This document shows, piece by piece, positions 32,784-43,304 of a stretch of DNA of 64,000 bases; the first letter of the stretch is position 1, and the number at the start of each line of letters is the position of its first letter. The DNA lies in assembly GCF_002975435.1 (NCBI RefSeq), contig NZ_PCPT01000001.1:785238-849237 (forward strand), read 5' to 3'. This DNA is from Arthrobacter sp. MYb227 (GTDB lineage Bacteria > Actinomycetota > Actinomycetes > Actinomycetales > Micrococcaceae). A program made the position numbers and the translations under genes. The notes beneath the pieces were generated by a model that was given only the letters and a program-made list of their open reading frames with translations, had not been told where the DNA came from and did not search any database.

Positions 32784-34171
32784 GCATTGTTAATACCACC
32801 CCGCGTGGCACTGATCGTCAGATCGCTGCCCGCGACCACCTCTGGATGCATATGGCACGCCACTCCCCTTTGCAGGAGGGCGCCCGCGTCCCGATCATTA
32901 CCCGCGGCGAGGGCCACACCCTCTGGGATGACCAAGGCAAAAGCTACATTGATGGTCTTGCCGGACTCTTCGTAGTCAACGCCGGCCACGGCCGCACCGA
33001 GCTTGCCGAAGCCGCCGCCAAGCAGGCGGAAAAGCTTGCCTTTATGCCGCTATGGTCCTACGCCCACGAACCGGCAATCGACCTAGCAGAACGCCTAGCG
33101 GCCTACGCACCTGGTGATTTGAACCGCGTCTTCTTCACCACCGGTGGCGGCGAGGCCGTCGAGTCGGCCTTCAAGCTGGCCAAGCAGTACTTCAAGCTGC
33201 AGGGCAAGCCCGGCAAGCACAAGGTCATTTCCCGTGCGCTGGCCTACCATGGCACCCCGCAGGGCGCCCTGGCCATCACCTCGCTTCCGGATATGAAGAC
33301 CCCGTTCGAGCCGCTGGTGCCCGGCACCTTCCGCGTCCCGAACACCAACTTCTACCGCGCGCCCGAGCAGTTCGCCGACAACGAGAAGGACTTCGGCCTC
33401 TGGGCAGCCGAGCGCATCCGCGAGGCCATCGAGTTCGAGGGTGCCGACTCTGTCGCCGCCGTCTTCCTCGAGCCGGTACAGAACTCCGGCGGCTGCTTCC
33501 CGCCACCGCCGGGCTATTTCCAGCGCGTGCGCGAGATCTGCGACGAGAACGATGTGCTGCTGGTCTCCGACGAGGTCATCTGCGCTTTCGGTCGCATCGG
33601 CTCAATGTTTGCCTGTGAAGACTTCGGCTACGTTCCGGACATTATCACCTGTGCCAAGGGCATCACCAGCGGCTATTCACCATTGGGTGCCATGATCGCC
33701 TCGGAGAAGCTCTTCGAACCGTTCAAGCACGGAGATACTACCTTCTACCACGGCTACACCTTCGGTGGGCACCCGGTATCCACCGCGGTGGCCATGGCAA
33801 ACCTTGATATCTTCGAGCGCGAAGGCCTGAACCAGCGAGTGAAGGACAACGCCCCGATCTTCAAGTCAACGCTTGAAAAGCTCAAGGATCTTCCGATCGT
33901 TGGTGACGTGCGCGGAGCCGGTTACTTCTACGGCATCGAGCTGGTAAAGGACAAGAAGACCAAGGAGACGTTCAATGACGAGGAATCAGAACGCTTACTG
34001 CGTGGCTTCCTCTCCACGGCACTCTACGATGCCGGGCTGTACTGCCGCGCCGATGACCGTGGTGACCCGGTCATCCAGCTGGCCCCACCACTAACCATGG
34101 GTCCGGCCGAGTTCGACCAGATGGAGTCGATCTTGCGTGGTGTGCTGACCGAGGCGGAGAACCACCTCTAA
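32780..34171 (+). CDS. class III PLP aminotransferase (putrescine/omega-amine:pyruvate type)
   Basis: 463 residues. Class III features: 'FFTTGGGEAVESAFKLAKQYF' binding the cofactor phosphate, 'SRALAYHGTPQGALAIT', 'LLVSDEVICAFGRIG' with Asp264, and the PLP lysine in 'ITCAKGITSGYSPLG' (Lys293). It resembles the putrescine/spermidine:pyruvate transaminases (SpuC-like) that convert putrescine to 4-aminobutanal. Placement behind Lrp and opposite the polyamine importer supports that. The middle of the gene (about 33150-33600) has far more G/C third positions than its start and than the neighbours. A GABA or beta-alanine transaminase is an alternative. Confidence 0.9.
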   Translation: MSIVNTTPRGTDRQIAARDHLWMHMARHSPLQEGARVPIITRGEGHTLWDDQGKSYIDGLAGLFVVNAGHGRTELAEAAAKQAEKLAFMPLWSYAHEPAIDLAERLAAYAPGDLNRVFFTTGGGEAVESAFKLAKQYFKLQGKPGKHKVISRALAYHGTPQGALAITSLPDMKTPFEPLVPGTFRVPNTNFYRAPEQFADNEKDFGLWAAERIREAIEFEGADSVAAVFLEPVQNSGGCFPPPPGYFQRVREICDENDVLLVSDEVICAFGRIGSMFACEDFGYVPDIITCAKGITSGYSPLGAMIASEKLFEPFKHGDTTFYHGYTFGGHPVSTAVAMANLDIFEREGLNQRVKDNAPIFKSTLEKLKDLPIVGDVRGAGYFYGIELVKDKKTKETFNDEESERLLRGFLSTALYDAGLYCRADDRGDPVIQLAPPLTMGPAEFDQMESILRGVLTEAENHL

Positions 34172-34193
34172 GCCGAGACAACGTCCCGTGTTT

Positions 34194-34248
34194 GAGGGGG
34201 TTGGGACGAGCGTGACTTAGCTATTTCACGTTCGCCCCAGCCCCCCTC
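34194..34248 (+). terminator. hairpin after the lrp-aminotransferase operon
   Basis: GAGGGGG-GGG-CGTGA pairs with TCACG-CCC-CCCCCTC around a short AT loop, 22 bp beyond the aminotransferase stop. Followed by TTGTGTG, a poor U-tract. Confidence 0.65.
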
Positions 34249-34355
34249 TTGTGTGCTTGGACCATAAGTGTATGACCCGAGCACGCCTTGAATTTTCGCA
34301 GCTAGTAGCCGGAAACTCTTCGAATAGGGCCCACAAATTACCGCTGCGTAGCCGT

Positions 34356-34610
34356 CTACTTTTCTGGTGACTCACCTTTGAATTTTGCAACAAGAACATT
34401 CCAGATTGGCTCCCAGAAGATTGTTATTGCGGTGAACAGCACACCGATCATCAGTGTGAGAACCGCGCCGCTCAATGCTGATTTCAAGGAGCCGGTGAAT
34501 ATTCCTTCTTGGAGACCACTCATGATGGCAAATGGCAGAGTTAGGCAAACCAAAATGGCCAGGATTAAGAAAAATACTCCCAGTGGTCCAAACTTCTGTT
34601 TCTTAGCCAT
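34356..34610 (-). CDS. small two-span membrane protein, unknown
   Basis: 84 residues. Basic start MAKKQKFGPLG, two hydrophobic segments (about 10-30 and 45-66) and a charged tail (KFKGESPEK). Both the positive-inside pattern and the length support a real gene. It sits between the aminotransferase terminator and a drug exporter, read from the minus strand. No known family recognised. Confidence 0.6.
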   Translation of the reverse strand: MAKKQKFGPLGVFFLILAILVCLTLPFAIMSGLQEGIFTGSLKSALSGAVLTLMIGVLFTAITIFWEPIWNVLVAKFKGESPEK

Positions 34611-34804
34611 GGTGCGTTTTGCTCCTCGTCATGGGTTTTCGGCCGGATCCGCTTGTGCACTCCCCCACCAACGGTACAAGTCAACATGCTATTCGATACC
34701 TAACAATTTTCTAGCTCGGCAGTGCCTTAGACACGATTATTTGAGCGCATTTCTCCCATCCGAACGCTACTTCCACGAAATCAAGATCTTCTGTAAACTC
34801 GCGA

Positions 34805-36643
<1,839 letters not shown>

Positions 36644-36673
36644 CTAGCATCTACACAGCTCATATACAGGGAC

Positions 36674-36967
36674 TCACTTCAGTTCGATTTCAACGAAGAC
36701 GAATTCGGTCTCGGAAGCGTTGAAAACATTATGTTCGCTGCCCGCGCTACGGGTATAAGAATGCCCGGCAGTGAGCTGATTGGTCACCGTTTCTTCTCGA
36801 GTTTCCAGCACCAGCTCACCGCTGCTCATTGGCACTACAACATAATCAACAGGATGAACGTGCCAACCGGTTTCGCTTCCCGGGGCAAAACGCCATTCGG
36901 TGACGGTGACGCGTTCGTTATCGATTTGGATTGTGGACTGGGCCAAGGTGCGTGCGTTAGATGTCAT
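36674..36967 (-). CDS. cupin domain protein
   Basis: 97 residues, a single small cupin barrel. 'EWRFAPGSETGWHVHPVDYVVVPMSSGELVLE' is cupin motif 1 (HxH with downstream E), and 'LTAGHSYTRSAGSEHNVFNA' is motif 2 with its His. The metal ligands suggest a metal-dependent or binding role. It is close to the small cupins annotated as cytoplasmic sensors or isomerases. It stands alone, divergent from the next gene over 236 bp; function unknown. Confidence 0.82.
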   Translation of the reverse strand: MTSNARTLAQSTIQIDNERVTVTEWRFAPGSETGWHVHPVDYVVVPMSSGELVLETREETVTNQLTAGHSYTRSAGSEHNVFNASETEFVFVEIELK

Positions 36968-37203
36968 GTTTACTCTTCTTACTTATGGAGGAATCGGCGC
37001 AGAAACGTACCCGGACCTACTACGCCCGAGAAACTCGGTAAATACGGCTTCTCCATTCCATCCTCACAACTTCCGCATCGACGCTCCAAGAACTCTCGCG
37101 TTCATGACGTGGGACATGAGAACCAGATCCCATACATTGTTCGTTTCCGACGTAGTCTGAATCACACCCATTACTTCAGCTGAGCATTGGAAAGGACATC
37201 GAA

Positions 37204-37698
37204 TTGGAAACACTTCTGGGTATCCTCAAGGACGACGAACGAGATCTAATCCGCGAAGTCGAAGATGTGCGACTGGCTTTACTGGACGAAGATGAACTAC
37301 TGGCCCTGCACAAACGTGTGCGCCGCGCTCGCAAGAAACACACAAAAAATTACCGCCGCAAGGCCGCAGCGGGTGTAATAGATGAAGGAGCTCGAGGTGC
37401 AGCTCGGCCGCGTCACGGCAAGTCCGCCCAACGCGCCGAGATTTTCGAAGAGGCACTCTCTCGGGTCAGTGACCGACTTGCCACCGTGGCCAAGGAAACC
37501 GCCGAGGCGCTCAAGGCAGAACGCTTAGCTCGGGCACAATCTGGTCACTCAACGGGACCTGATTCCGTAGGCTCAGACTCCGATGGAGTCAGCTCGGGAC
37601 AAGTCTCTGGGCGCAATACCAAGGCGGGAACTCCACGCTCCCAGGCCGCCTCCCAGGCCGCTGGCGCTCAGCGCCAGGCAAAGCGCGACTCCAAGTAG
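37204..37698 (+). CDS. basic, helical protein of unknown function
   Basis: 164 residues from TTG 37204 with AAAGGA seven bases upstream; no ATG or GTG in frame would keep the conserved-looking N-terminus. Residues 1-120 are predicted helical and very charged: 'ERDLIREVEDVRLALLDEDELLALHKRVRRARKKHTKNYRRK' suggests a coiled coil followed by a basic patch. The C-terminal 50 residues are low-complexity (Ser/Gly/Ala/Gln). No domain recognised. A nucleic-acid role is possible from composition. A very strong terminator follows. Confidence 0.65.
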   Translation: METLLGILKDDERDLIREVEDVRLALLDEDELLALHKRVRRARKKHTKNYRRKAAAGVIDEGARGAARPRHGKSAQRAEIFEEALSRVSDRLATVAKETAEALKAERLARAQSGHSTGPDSVGSDSDGVSSGQVSGRNTKAGTPRSQAASQAAGAQRQAKRDSK

Positions 37699-37717
37699 CC
37701 AGCCCCTTTCAAGGGGT

Positions 37718-37779
37718 GAGAAGAAGGTAGCTTGGTTTGCTCATCAATGAGCAAACCAAGCTACCTTCTTCTCTTTTTT
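37718..37779 (+). terminator. exceptionally long rho-independent terminator
   Basis: A 27-bp perfect inverted repeat (37718-37744 against 37747-37773), from GAGAAGAAGG through TTTGCTCAT, separated by two bases and followed by six T. It lies 20 bp beyond the plus-strand stop and ahead of the convergent DoxX stop. Confidence 0.9.
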
Positions 37780-37817
37780 GGCTTGTAAAACTTTCGCTGC
37801 GGGAAAGTTCGCTACCC

Positions 37818-38225
37818 TCACCGATCCCGCGCCATTGCGAGTCGATTCAGGGCAAGTGCTGCAACAAGGAGCCCAAAGTCGCGCAGCCCAACATCAAAGT
37901 AATTGCCAACGATCAACAGATTCACAATGATGCCCAGCAGCCACAGACAAACAACGAGCGATCCAATCTTTGGGCGCAGTGCCACCAGGATGCCGGCGAT
38001 GATTTCAATAACGCCAACTCCGTACATGAATACCTGAGGGGTCACCGGGATGATATCGGTGGCCAAGGGAGCGAGGTAATGAGTCCAGTCGGTCAGCAGG
38101 TTGGTGAACTTATCAAGACCGAAGAGGATCGGTGCCACCGTAAAGATGGTCCGCAACAACATGAATGCTTGGTGGTTGAGCTTGGTGGATGCCTCCGTTG
38201 GAGCACTCACCGTGTGTGTAGCCAT
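37818..38225 (-). CDS. DoxX family membrane protein
   Basis: 135 residues from ATG 38225; an ATG at 38261 is less likely. Four membrane segments with DoxX phrases 'MLLRTIFTVAPILFGLDKFTNLLTDW' and 'FMYGVGVIEIIAGILVALRP'. DoxX proteins are small quinone- or thiol-linked membrane proteins associated with redox stress. It is divergent from an HTH regulator with a cysteine-rich C-terminus; the 95-bp gap between them is full of TTCTAA/TTAGAA motifs, so the regulator almost certainly controls it. Confidence 0.88.
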   Translation of the reverse strand: MATHTVSAPTEASTKLNHQAFMLLRTIFTVAPILFGLDKFTNLLTDWTHYLAPLATDIIPVTPQVFMYGVGVIEIIAGILVALRPKIGSLVVCLWLLGIIVNLLIVGNYFDVGLRDFGLLVAALALNRLAMARDR

Positions 38226-38239
38226 GATCCACACCTTCT

Positions 38240-38307
38240 TTCTAAAGTAGTGATACCTCATTTTAGAATCACAGGAATTTCTAAGTCAACAGTTACTAGT
38301 TTTAGAT
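38240..38307. promoter_or_regulatory. repeated TTCTAA/TTAGAA operator array
   Basis: Four related hexamers: TTCTAA at 38240, TTAGAA at 38263, TTCTAA at 38279, TTAGAT at 38302. The pairs repeat exactly 39 bp apart, and the two central ones form an inverted repeat TTAGAA-N10-TTCTAA. The array fills the DoxX-regulator promoter region. Likely bound by the adjacent HTH protein. Confidence 0.55.
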
Positions 38308-38320
38308 TTATACTGACTCC

Positions 38321-39007
38321 ATGAGGTTGCTTCCAAAGGGTCAAGAACTCAACGCACTATCTGTACTCGCCGATCCGGTACGCAATGCCGTCTACGAATT
38401 CGTCCGAACCCGAGAAGAACCTGTGGGCAGGGACGAAGCCGCATCGGCTCTCTCAATGCCACGCAATACAGTTGCATTTCAACTTGATCGGTTGGCCGAT
38501 GAGGGCCTGCTCGCCGTTGATTTCCGTAGGCTCAATGGGAAGGGCGGCCCCGGTTCCGGACGGCCTTCAAAGCTTTACTCCATTGCGCAGAGCGAAATCA
38601 CAGCAAGTGTTCCGCACCGCGAATACCCGTTTGCCGCTGATCTCATGGCCAAAGCCATCGAACGCTCGAGCGCTCAAAACCGCCCGGTAAATGTTGTCCT
38701 TGCGGAAGTCGCCCGCGAAGCCGGGAACGATATCGGTACCAAGGCACACTCCATCGAACAAGCCCTCACGGATCACGGGTACCGACCCGAGGAACGCGAA
38801 AATGGTTCGGTAGGACTCTTGGATTGCCCTTTCCACCAGCTCTCCACCAATTACCGCGACACAGTATGCACGATGAACCTCGAGCTACTCACCGCCGTGG
38901 TTGAAAGAACCCAAGCCCCCTACACCGCCTGTTTCGAAGCTCCCAGCCGAGATGGGCACTGCTGTGTGCGGCTGGATCCGCTCTCGACCCAAGCACACGA
39001 AGCCTAA
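38321..39007 (+). CDS. HTH regulator with cysteine-rich C-terminal domain (COG2345-like)
   Basis: 228 residues. The N-terminal winged helix ('LSVLADPVRNAVYEFVRTREEPVGRDEAASALSMPRNTVAFQLDRLADEGLL') is ArsR/SufR-like. The C-terminus has the pattern 'LDCPFHQLSTNY...VCTMNLELL' and 'GHCCVRLDP', cysteines and a histidine that in SufR-type members of this group hold an iron-sulfur cluster. It thus may sense iron, sulfur or oxidants. It is divergent from DoxX. Cluster binding is inferred from the motif only. Confidence 0.85.
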   Translation: MRLLPKGQELNALSVLADPVRNAVYEFVRTREEPVGRDEAASALSMPRNTVAFQLDRLADEGLLAVDFRRLNGKGGPGSGRPSKLYSIAQSEITASVPHREYPFAADLMAKAIERSSAQNRPVNVVLAEVAREAGNDIGTKAHSIEQALTDHGYRPEERENGSVGLLDCPFHQLSTNYRDTVCTMNLELLTAVVERTQAPYTACFEAPSRDGHCCVRLDPLSTQAHEA

Positions 39008-39081
39008 ACAGTTCCCTGCCAACTCTCCTTGAGTTAGCTCAATACCCCCCCGACAGATCATGCGGCGTGTAAGAATTGTTC

Positions 39082-39594
39082 ATGCCTGCTTCTTCCAAGT
39101 TTCACGCGTTCACCTCACTTGTTGCACTCTCGCTCGCCGTTACCGGCTGCACTAGTGGTTCCAACGGATCCACCAGTTCTCCTGAGATCACAACGGCCCA
39201 GCGCAAGAAGCTCACCAACGAGTTGCTGAACTACGAAACCGAATTAGCCAAGACGCTTTTGGGCAAACACACCACATCTAGCGCAGAGTCATCAGGCACA
39301 TACCGCGCGGCAATAGCCGAGGAGAGCTTCGGTGATACCCGCAAGGACTATCTTGATTCAGGCTTCCAGATCAAGGACTCAAGCGTTGAAATCACGTTCA
39401 CTGATGCTCAGAGTCGCGACAATCGCCTCATTGCCATAGTGGATATCGCCACCACAATTCACACCCACGATGCCAACGCGGCCACCATTGAACAAGCCGG
39501 ATGGACAGATCCTCACGAGTTGCAATTCATCCCGAGCAGCCAGGGTTACATACTGGTAGCGGATCGACTTCTTCGGGCTGGTACCACCGAGTAG
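39082..39594 (+). CDS. lipoprotein of unknown function
   Basis: About 170 residues from ATG 39082; TTG 39076 is an alternative. A signal peptide ends in lipobox AVTGC. The mature part starts with a Ser/Gly linker, then a helix-rich 'AQRKKLTNELLNYETELAKTLLGKH' and a beta-strand region ending 'GYILVADRLL', resembling small NTF2-like or SnoaL-like sensors, though this is only an impression. The ribosome site is weak. No link to its neighbours is clear. Confidence 0.7.
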   Translation: MPASSKFHAFTSLVALSLAVTGCTSGSNGSTSSPEITTAQRKKLTNELLNYETELAKTLLGKHTTSSAESSGTYRAAIAEESFGDTRKDYLDSGFQIKDSSVEITFTDAQSRDNRLIAIVDIATTIHTHDANAATIEQAGWTDPHELQFIPSSQGYILVADRLLRAGTTE

Positions 39595-39738
39595 TTCCTG
39601 AGCACAGCACCAAACGGGTGGAACTCCCACACCCCCCTACCGGCAATCGACCTCCGAAGCTAGGCTGGGGTTACTAGCTCGTAGGGTCTGCGTTACCCAG
39701 TAGTGTCAGGCCTTCCGTCATTGGGAAGAGGAACTGCC

Positions 39739-41688
39739 ATGAGCATTGATGATCGCACCCACAGCGCACACGTTGATGAAAAGGTTGCCCGTCAGGTAGC
39801 CGAAGACGCACGCGAAAAAGGCTGGGAGCGTCCAAGCTTTGCCAAGGGCCTCTATATGGGTGACTTCAACTGGTCATTGATCCATCCGCACCCACAACCA
39901 GATCCAGTCAGCGCAGCCCGTGGATCCGAGTTCCTCAAAAACTTGCGCACAACCCTAGAAACGTTTGACTCGGCTCGTATCGAGTCCGAATCGCGCATCC
40001 CCGATTCTTACATTGCGGCGCTGCGCGAAATTGGTGCCTTTGGAATGAAAATCCCCCTCGAGTACGGCGGCTTGGGACTGAGCTTGCTCGATTATGGCAG
40101 GGCGCTGATGTTGGTGGGAAGCGTAAACCCGTCAATGGGTGCACTTCTTTCGGCCCACCAATCAATTGGTGTCCCCGAGCCGGTCAAAATGTTCGGTACC
40201 GAGGCACAGAAACAAGCATTCCTCCCGCGCTGTGCGGCGGGTGCGATCTCCGCATTCCTCCTCACCGAAAACGACGTGGGTTCGGATCCCGCACGGCTTG
40301 GTACCACCGCGACCCTTTCCGAGGATGGAAAAAGCTACCGCATCAATGGTGCGAAGTTGTGGACCACCAATGGTGTTGTTGCCGAGCTGCTCGTGGTGAT
40401 GGCCGCAGTTCCCAAACGCCAACTACCCGATGGCAGCATAGCCCGTGGCGGCATTAGCGCCTTTGTTGTTGAGGCAGATGCACCGGGAATCACCGTCGAA
40501 AACCGAAACGCTTTCATGGGCCTCAAAGGCATAGAGAACGGGGTAACTCGTTTCCATAATGTTGAGGTTCCCGTGGAGAACCGGCTAGGCAAGGAAGGCT
40601 CCGGACTGAAGATTGCGCTGAGCACTCTGAATACCGGCAGACTTTCGATCCCTGCCATGTGTGCCGGGGCTGGAAAGTGGTCGTTGAAGATCGCTCGGGA
40701 ATGGTCTAATGCCCGGGTGCAGTGGGGTAAGCCGGTTGGTAAGCATGAAGCAGTGGGAAAGAAGATCGCCTACATAGCGGCTAGCACCTTTGCCTTGGAG
40801 GCGGTATTTGAGCTTTCCGCGGGACTTGCGGATGCCGGAATGAAAGATGTACGCATCGAGGCGGCCCTTGCCAAGCTTTTCTCTTCAGAAGTTTCCTACG
40901 AGATCGCCGATGAATTACTGCAGATCCGTGGTGGTCGTGGATACGAAACCGCAGCCTCGCAGCGGGCCCGTGGTGAACGAGCGGTCCCGGTTGAGCAATT
41001 ACTGCGGGATTTGCGGATCAATAGAATCTTTGAGGGCTCCACCGAGATCATGCACCTTTTGATTGCCCGTGATGCAGTTGATGCTCACCTGAAGGCTGCC
41101 GGGGATCTGGCCAGCAAGGATGCGGATTTGCAGGCAAAGGCCAAGGCAGCCATTGGCGCCTCTGGTTTCTATGCAAAATGGCTTCCTACTCTGGCCATTG
41201 GATCGGGCTTGTTGCCCACCGCGTATTCCGATAATGGACGCCTTGCCCCGGTACTGCGCTTTGTAGAACGAGCATCGCGTCGGCTCGCTCGCCACACATT
41301 TGCTGGCATGGCCACCTGGCAGGCGGGCATGGAATCCCACCAAGCTTTCTTGGGCCGTGTAGTTGATATTGGTGCAGAACTTTTTGCCATGGCAGCCTGT
41401 GTTTCACGGGTTGAAATGATGCGCAGCACCGATCCAGCTCACGCAGACTCCGCTGAACTCTTGGCCCTTGCTTTCTGCGAACAAGCCGAGCATCGCTGCG
41501 AAACCCTGTTCAAGGAACTCTGGTCACATAGCGATAAGACCGACAAGAAGTTGACCAAGAAGGTACTTTCAGGAGAGTTCGCATGGCTTGAGGAAGGAAT
41601 CATCGATCCTTCCGAAGGAACAGGAGTCTGGATTGCAGATTGGTCGGCAGATCATCTGCCGGATCAGCGCCGTCCCTACGGCTCATAA
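39739..41688 (+). CDS. acyl-CoA dehydrogenase
   Basis: 649 residues from ATG 39739 with GAGGA upstream. FAD-binding and substrate motifs: 'LTENDVGSDPARLGTTA' near 195, 'YRINGAKLWTTNG' and 'FMGLKGIENGVTRFHNVEVPVEN'. The C-terminal domain has 'QIRGGRGYETAASQRARGERAVPVEQLLRDLRINRIFEGSTEIM'; the Glu in RGGRGYE is the likely base. The extra 200 residues at the C-terminus are typical of long actinobacterial FadE proteins. It introduces the first double bond in beta-oxidation of some acyl-CoA. It stands alone; no partner beta-oxidation genes lie nearby. Confidence 0.92.
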   Translation: MSIDDRTHSAHVDEKVARQVAEDAREKGWERPSFAKGLYMGDFNWSLIHPHPQPDPVSAARGSEFLKNLRTTLETFDSARIESESRIPDSYIAALREIGAFGMKIPLEYGGLGLSLLDYGRALMLVGSVNPSMGALLSAHQSIGVPEPVKMFGTEAQKQAFLPRCAAGAISAFLLTENDVGSDPARLGTTATLSEDGKSYRINGAKLWTTNGVVAELLVVMAAVPKRQLPDGSIARGGISAFVVEADAPGITVENRNAFMGLKGIENGVTRFHNVEVPVENRLGKEGSGLKIALSTLNTGRLSIPAMCAGAGKWSLKIAREWSNARVQWGKPVGKHEAVGKKIAYIAASTFALEAVFELSAGLADAGMKDVRIEAALAKLFSSEVSYEIADELLQIRGGRGYETAASQRARGERAVPVEQLLRDLRINRIFEGSTEIMHLLIARDAVDAHLKAAGDLASKDADLQAKAKAAIGASGFYAKWLPTLAIGSGLLPTAYSDNGRLAPVLRFVERASRRLARHTFAGMATWQAGMESHQAFLGRVVDIGAELFAMAACVSRVEMMRSTDPAHADSAELLALAFCEQAEHRCETLFKELWSHSDKTDKKLTKKVLSGEFAWLEEGIIDPSEGTGVWIADWSADHLPDQRRPYGS

Positions 41689-41861
41689 AATTGCCTGCCG
41701 CAGGCTGTGCAGACTAGCCCTCGGGCACGGCCTAACGGGCACAAACACCTGATGGATTTCGGAGAATCATCCAAAGCGTCTACTATGGCTGAGGCGTGAC
41801 CTGCGCCACCACTCTGTCTCGCGCACAAGCGGTACTTGTTCCCGTCACCCTTGAGGACCAC

Positions 41862-43148
41862 ATGAAGTTCCTGAAATCGATTCCATTGCTCGGCTGGATT
41901 GTCATAGCCATCATTCTGGGCATTTTGACCGGCCCGATCATGCCTATCTGGCTTGGCGGAGTTTTCCTAACCTACAACTCGATCTTCTCGGGCTTCCTGG
42001 GCTTCATCGTGCCCCTGATTATTCTCGGTCTTGTCATGCCGGCAATCGCCGAACTTGGCAAAGGCGCCGGCAAGTGGCTCGGCGTGACGGCCGGCATCGC
42101 CTATGGTTCGACGGTCATCGCGGGTCTTCTCGCATACTTCGTGAGCCGTTGGCTCTTCACCGGATCATTGGCCGGCGGTGGGCTTTCCGAACTTGGTGAA
42201 GAAGGCGGCTCCGGCTTTACCCCATACATTACGATCGTTGGCAGTGCCGGCGACTCGGCCACAGAAATCGTGCTCCCACCGGTCATCGGTGTCATGAGTG
42301 CCCTGGTACTCGCATTCGTCGTTGGTGTTGGTCTCACGGCCTTCCACTCCAAGGTGCTTTTCCGCGGCGCAGTTGAATTCCGCACCATCATTGAATCGGT
42401 CATTCGCCGTATCATTGTTCCGGCCTTGCCACTGTTCATTTTCGGTATCTTCATGGATCTGTCGGCAAGTGGCTCGGCAATCACGGTCGTCACCAAGTTC
42501 CTGCTTGTTGCCGTCGTTTCGTTCATCCTGTGCATTGTTATCCTGCTGGTCCAGTACTCGATTGCCGGAGCAATGTCGGGCCAGAACCCGCTGAAGGCAC
42601 TGTGGAACATGCGCGATGCATACTTCACGGCCCTTGGCACCTCTTCCTCGGCCGCAACCATCCCGGTGACTCTGGAATCCACCAAGAAGAACAAGGTCTC
42701 CAACTCGGTTGCAGGCTTTGTGATTCCGCTGTGCGCCACCATTCACCTCTCCGGCTCGATGGTCAAGATCACTTGCTTCTCCATCGCAGTACTCCTGCTC
42801 ACCGGCGGCGACGTTTCCTTCGGCGCATACCTGCCCTTCATCCTGATGCTCGGCGTCATGATGATCGCAGCTCCCGGCGTTCCAGGTGGCGCCATCGCCG
42901 CAGCAGCGGGTCTGCTCTCACAGATGCTCGGCTTCGGTGAACTCGAGGTTGGCCTGATGTTCGCTGCTTACATTGCACTTGATAGCTTCGGTACCGCTAC
43001 CAACGTGACAGGTGATGGTGCCATCGCCATCATCATGAACAAGCTCACTCGCGGTCGTCTGGGTACTCAGGCACAGGATCCGGAAGATGAGGCAGTTGAA
43101 GCAGCCGCAGGTAGCAAGGTAGAAGCTCACGTGCTGCCAAGCAACTAA
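41862..43148 (+). CDS. dicarboxylate/amino-acid:cation symporter (DAACS family)
   Basis: 428 residues from ATG 41862 (GAGGA upstream). Eight or more hydrophobic segments plus re-entrant loops. Hairpin 1 has the family SSSAATIPV, and the substrate site region ends 'DSFGTATNVTGDGAIAI', close to the D/R-x-NVTGD of GltP-like carriers. The usual NMDGT of transmembrane 7 is replaced by 'TIHLSGSMVKIT', a divergence expected to alter sodium binding or substrate choice. It converges on the PucR gene through a shared terminator; transport of the amino acid degraded by that locus is possible. Confidence 0.9.
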   Translation: MKFLKSIPLLGWIVIAIILGILTGPIMPIWLGGVFLTYNSIFSGFLGFIVPLIILGLVMPAIAELGKGAGKWLGVTAGIAYGSTVIAGLLAYFVSRWLFTGSLAGGGLSELGEEGGSGFTPYITIVGSAGDSATEIVLPPVIGVMSALVLAFVVGVGLTAFHSKVLFRGAVEFRTIIESVIRRIIVPALPLFIFGIFMDLSASGSAITVVTKFLLVAVVSFILCIVILLVQYSIAGAMSGQNPLKALWNMRDAYFTALGTSSSAATIPVTLESTKKNKVSNSVAGFVIPLCATIHLSGSMVKITCFSIAVLLLTGGDVSFGAYLPFILMLGVMMIAAPGVPGGAIAAAAGLLSQMLGFGELEVGLMFAAYIALDSFGTATNVTGDGAIAIIMNKLTRGRLGTQAQDPEDEAVEAAAGSKVEAHVLPSN

Positions 43149-43214
43149 CATTTACCACTTCAGCCTCCCGAAACAAGGAAGGCTAGCGGGTTTTTGGGTC
43201 AGCTAGATTCAGCA

Positions 43215-43264
43215 CTAAGGCCGTTCGGGGCCCCACACCATGTGGGTGGCCCGAACGGCCTTAG
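43215..43264. terminator. bidirectional terminator between symporter and pucR
   Basis: CTAAGGCCGTTCGGG pairs with CCCGAACGGCCTTAG, with an inner CCCAC/GTGGG stem. Sits between two convergent stops (43148 plus, 43305 minus). U-tracts are weak on both sides. Confidence 0.7.
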
Positions 43265-43304
43265 TCATTTCTTAGGAATGTATCCAGCGGCGAAACCCCC
43301 CTGA

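Noticed and set aside
42101..42746. Two minus-strand frames (213 and 193 codons) over the symporter
   Set aside because: Low-complexity antisense translations of a membrane protein.
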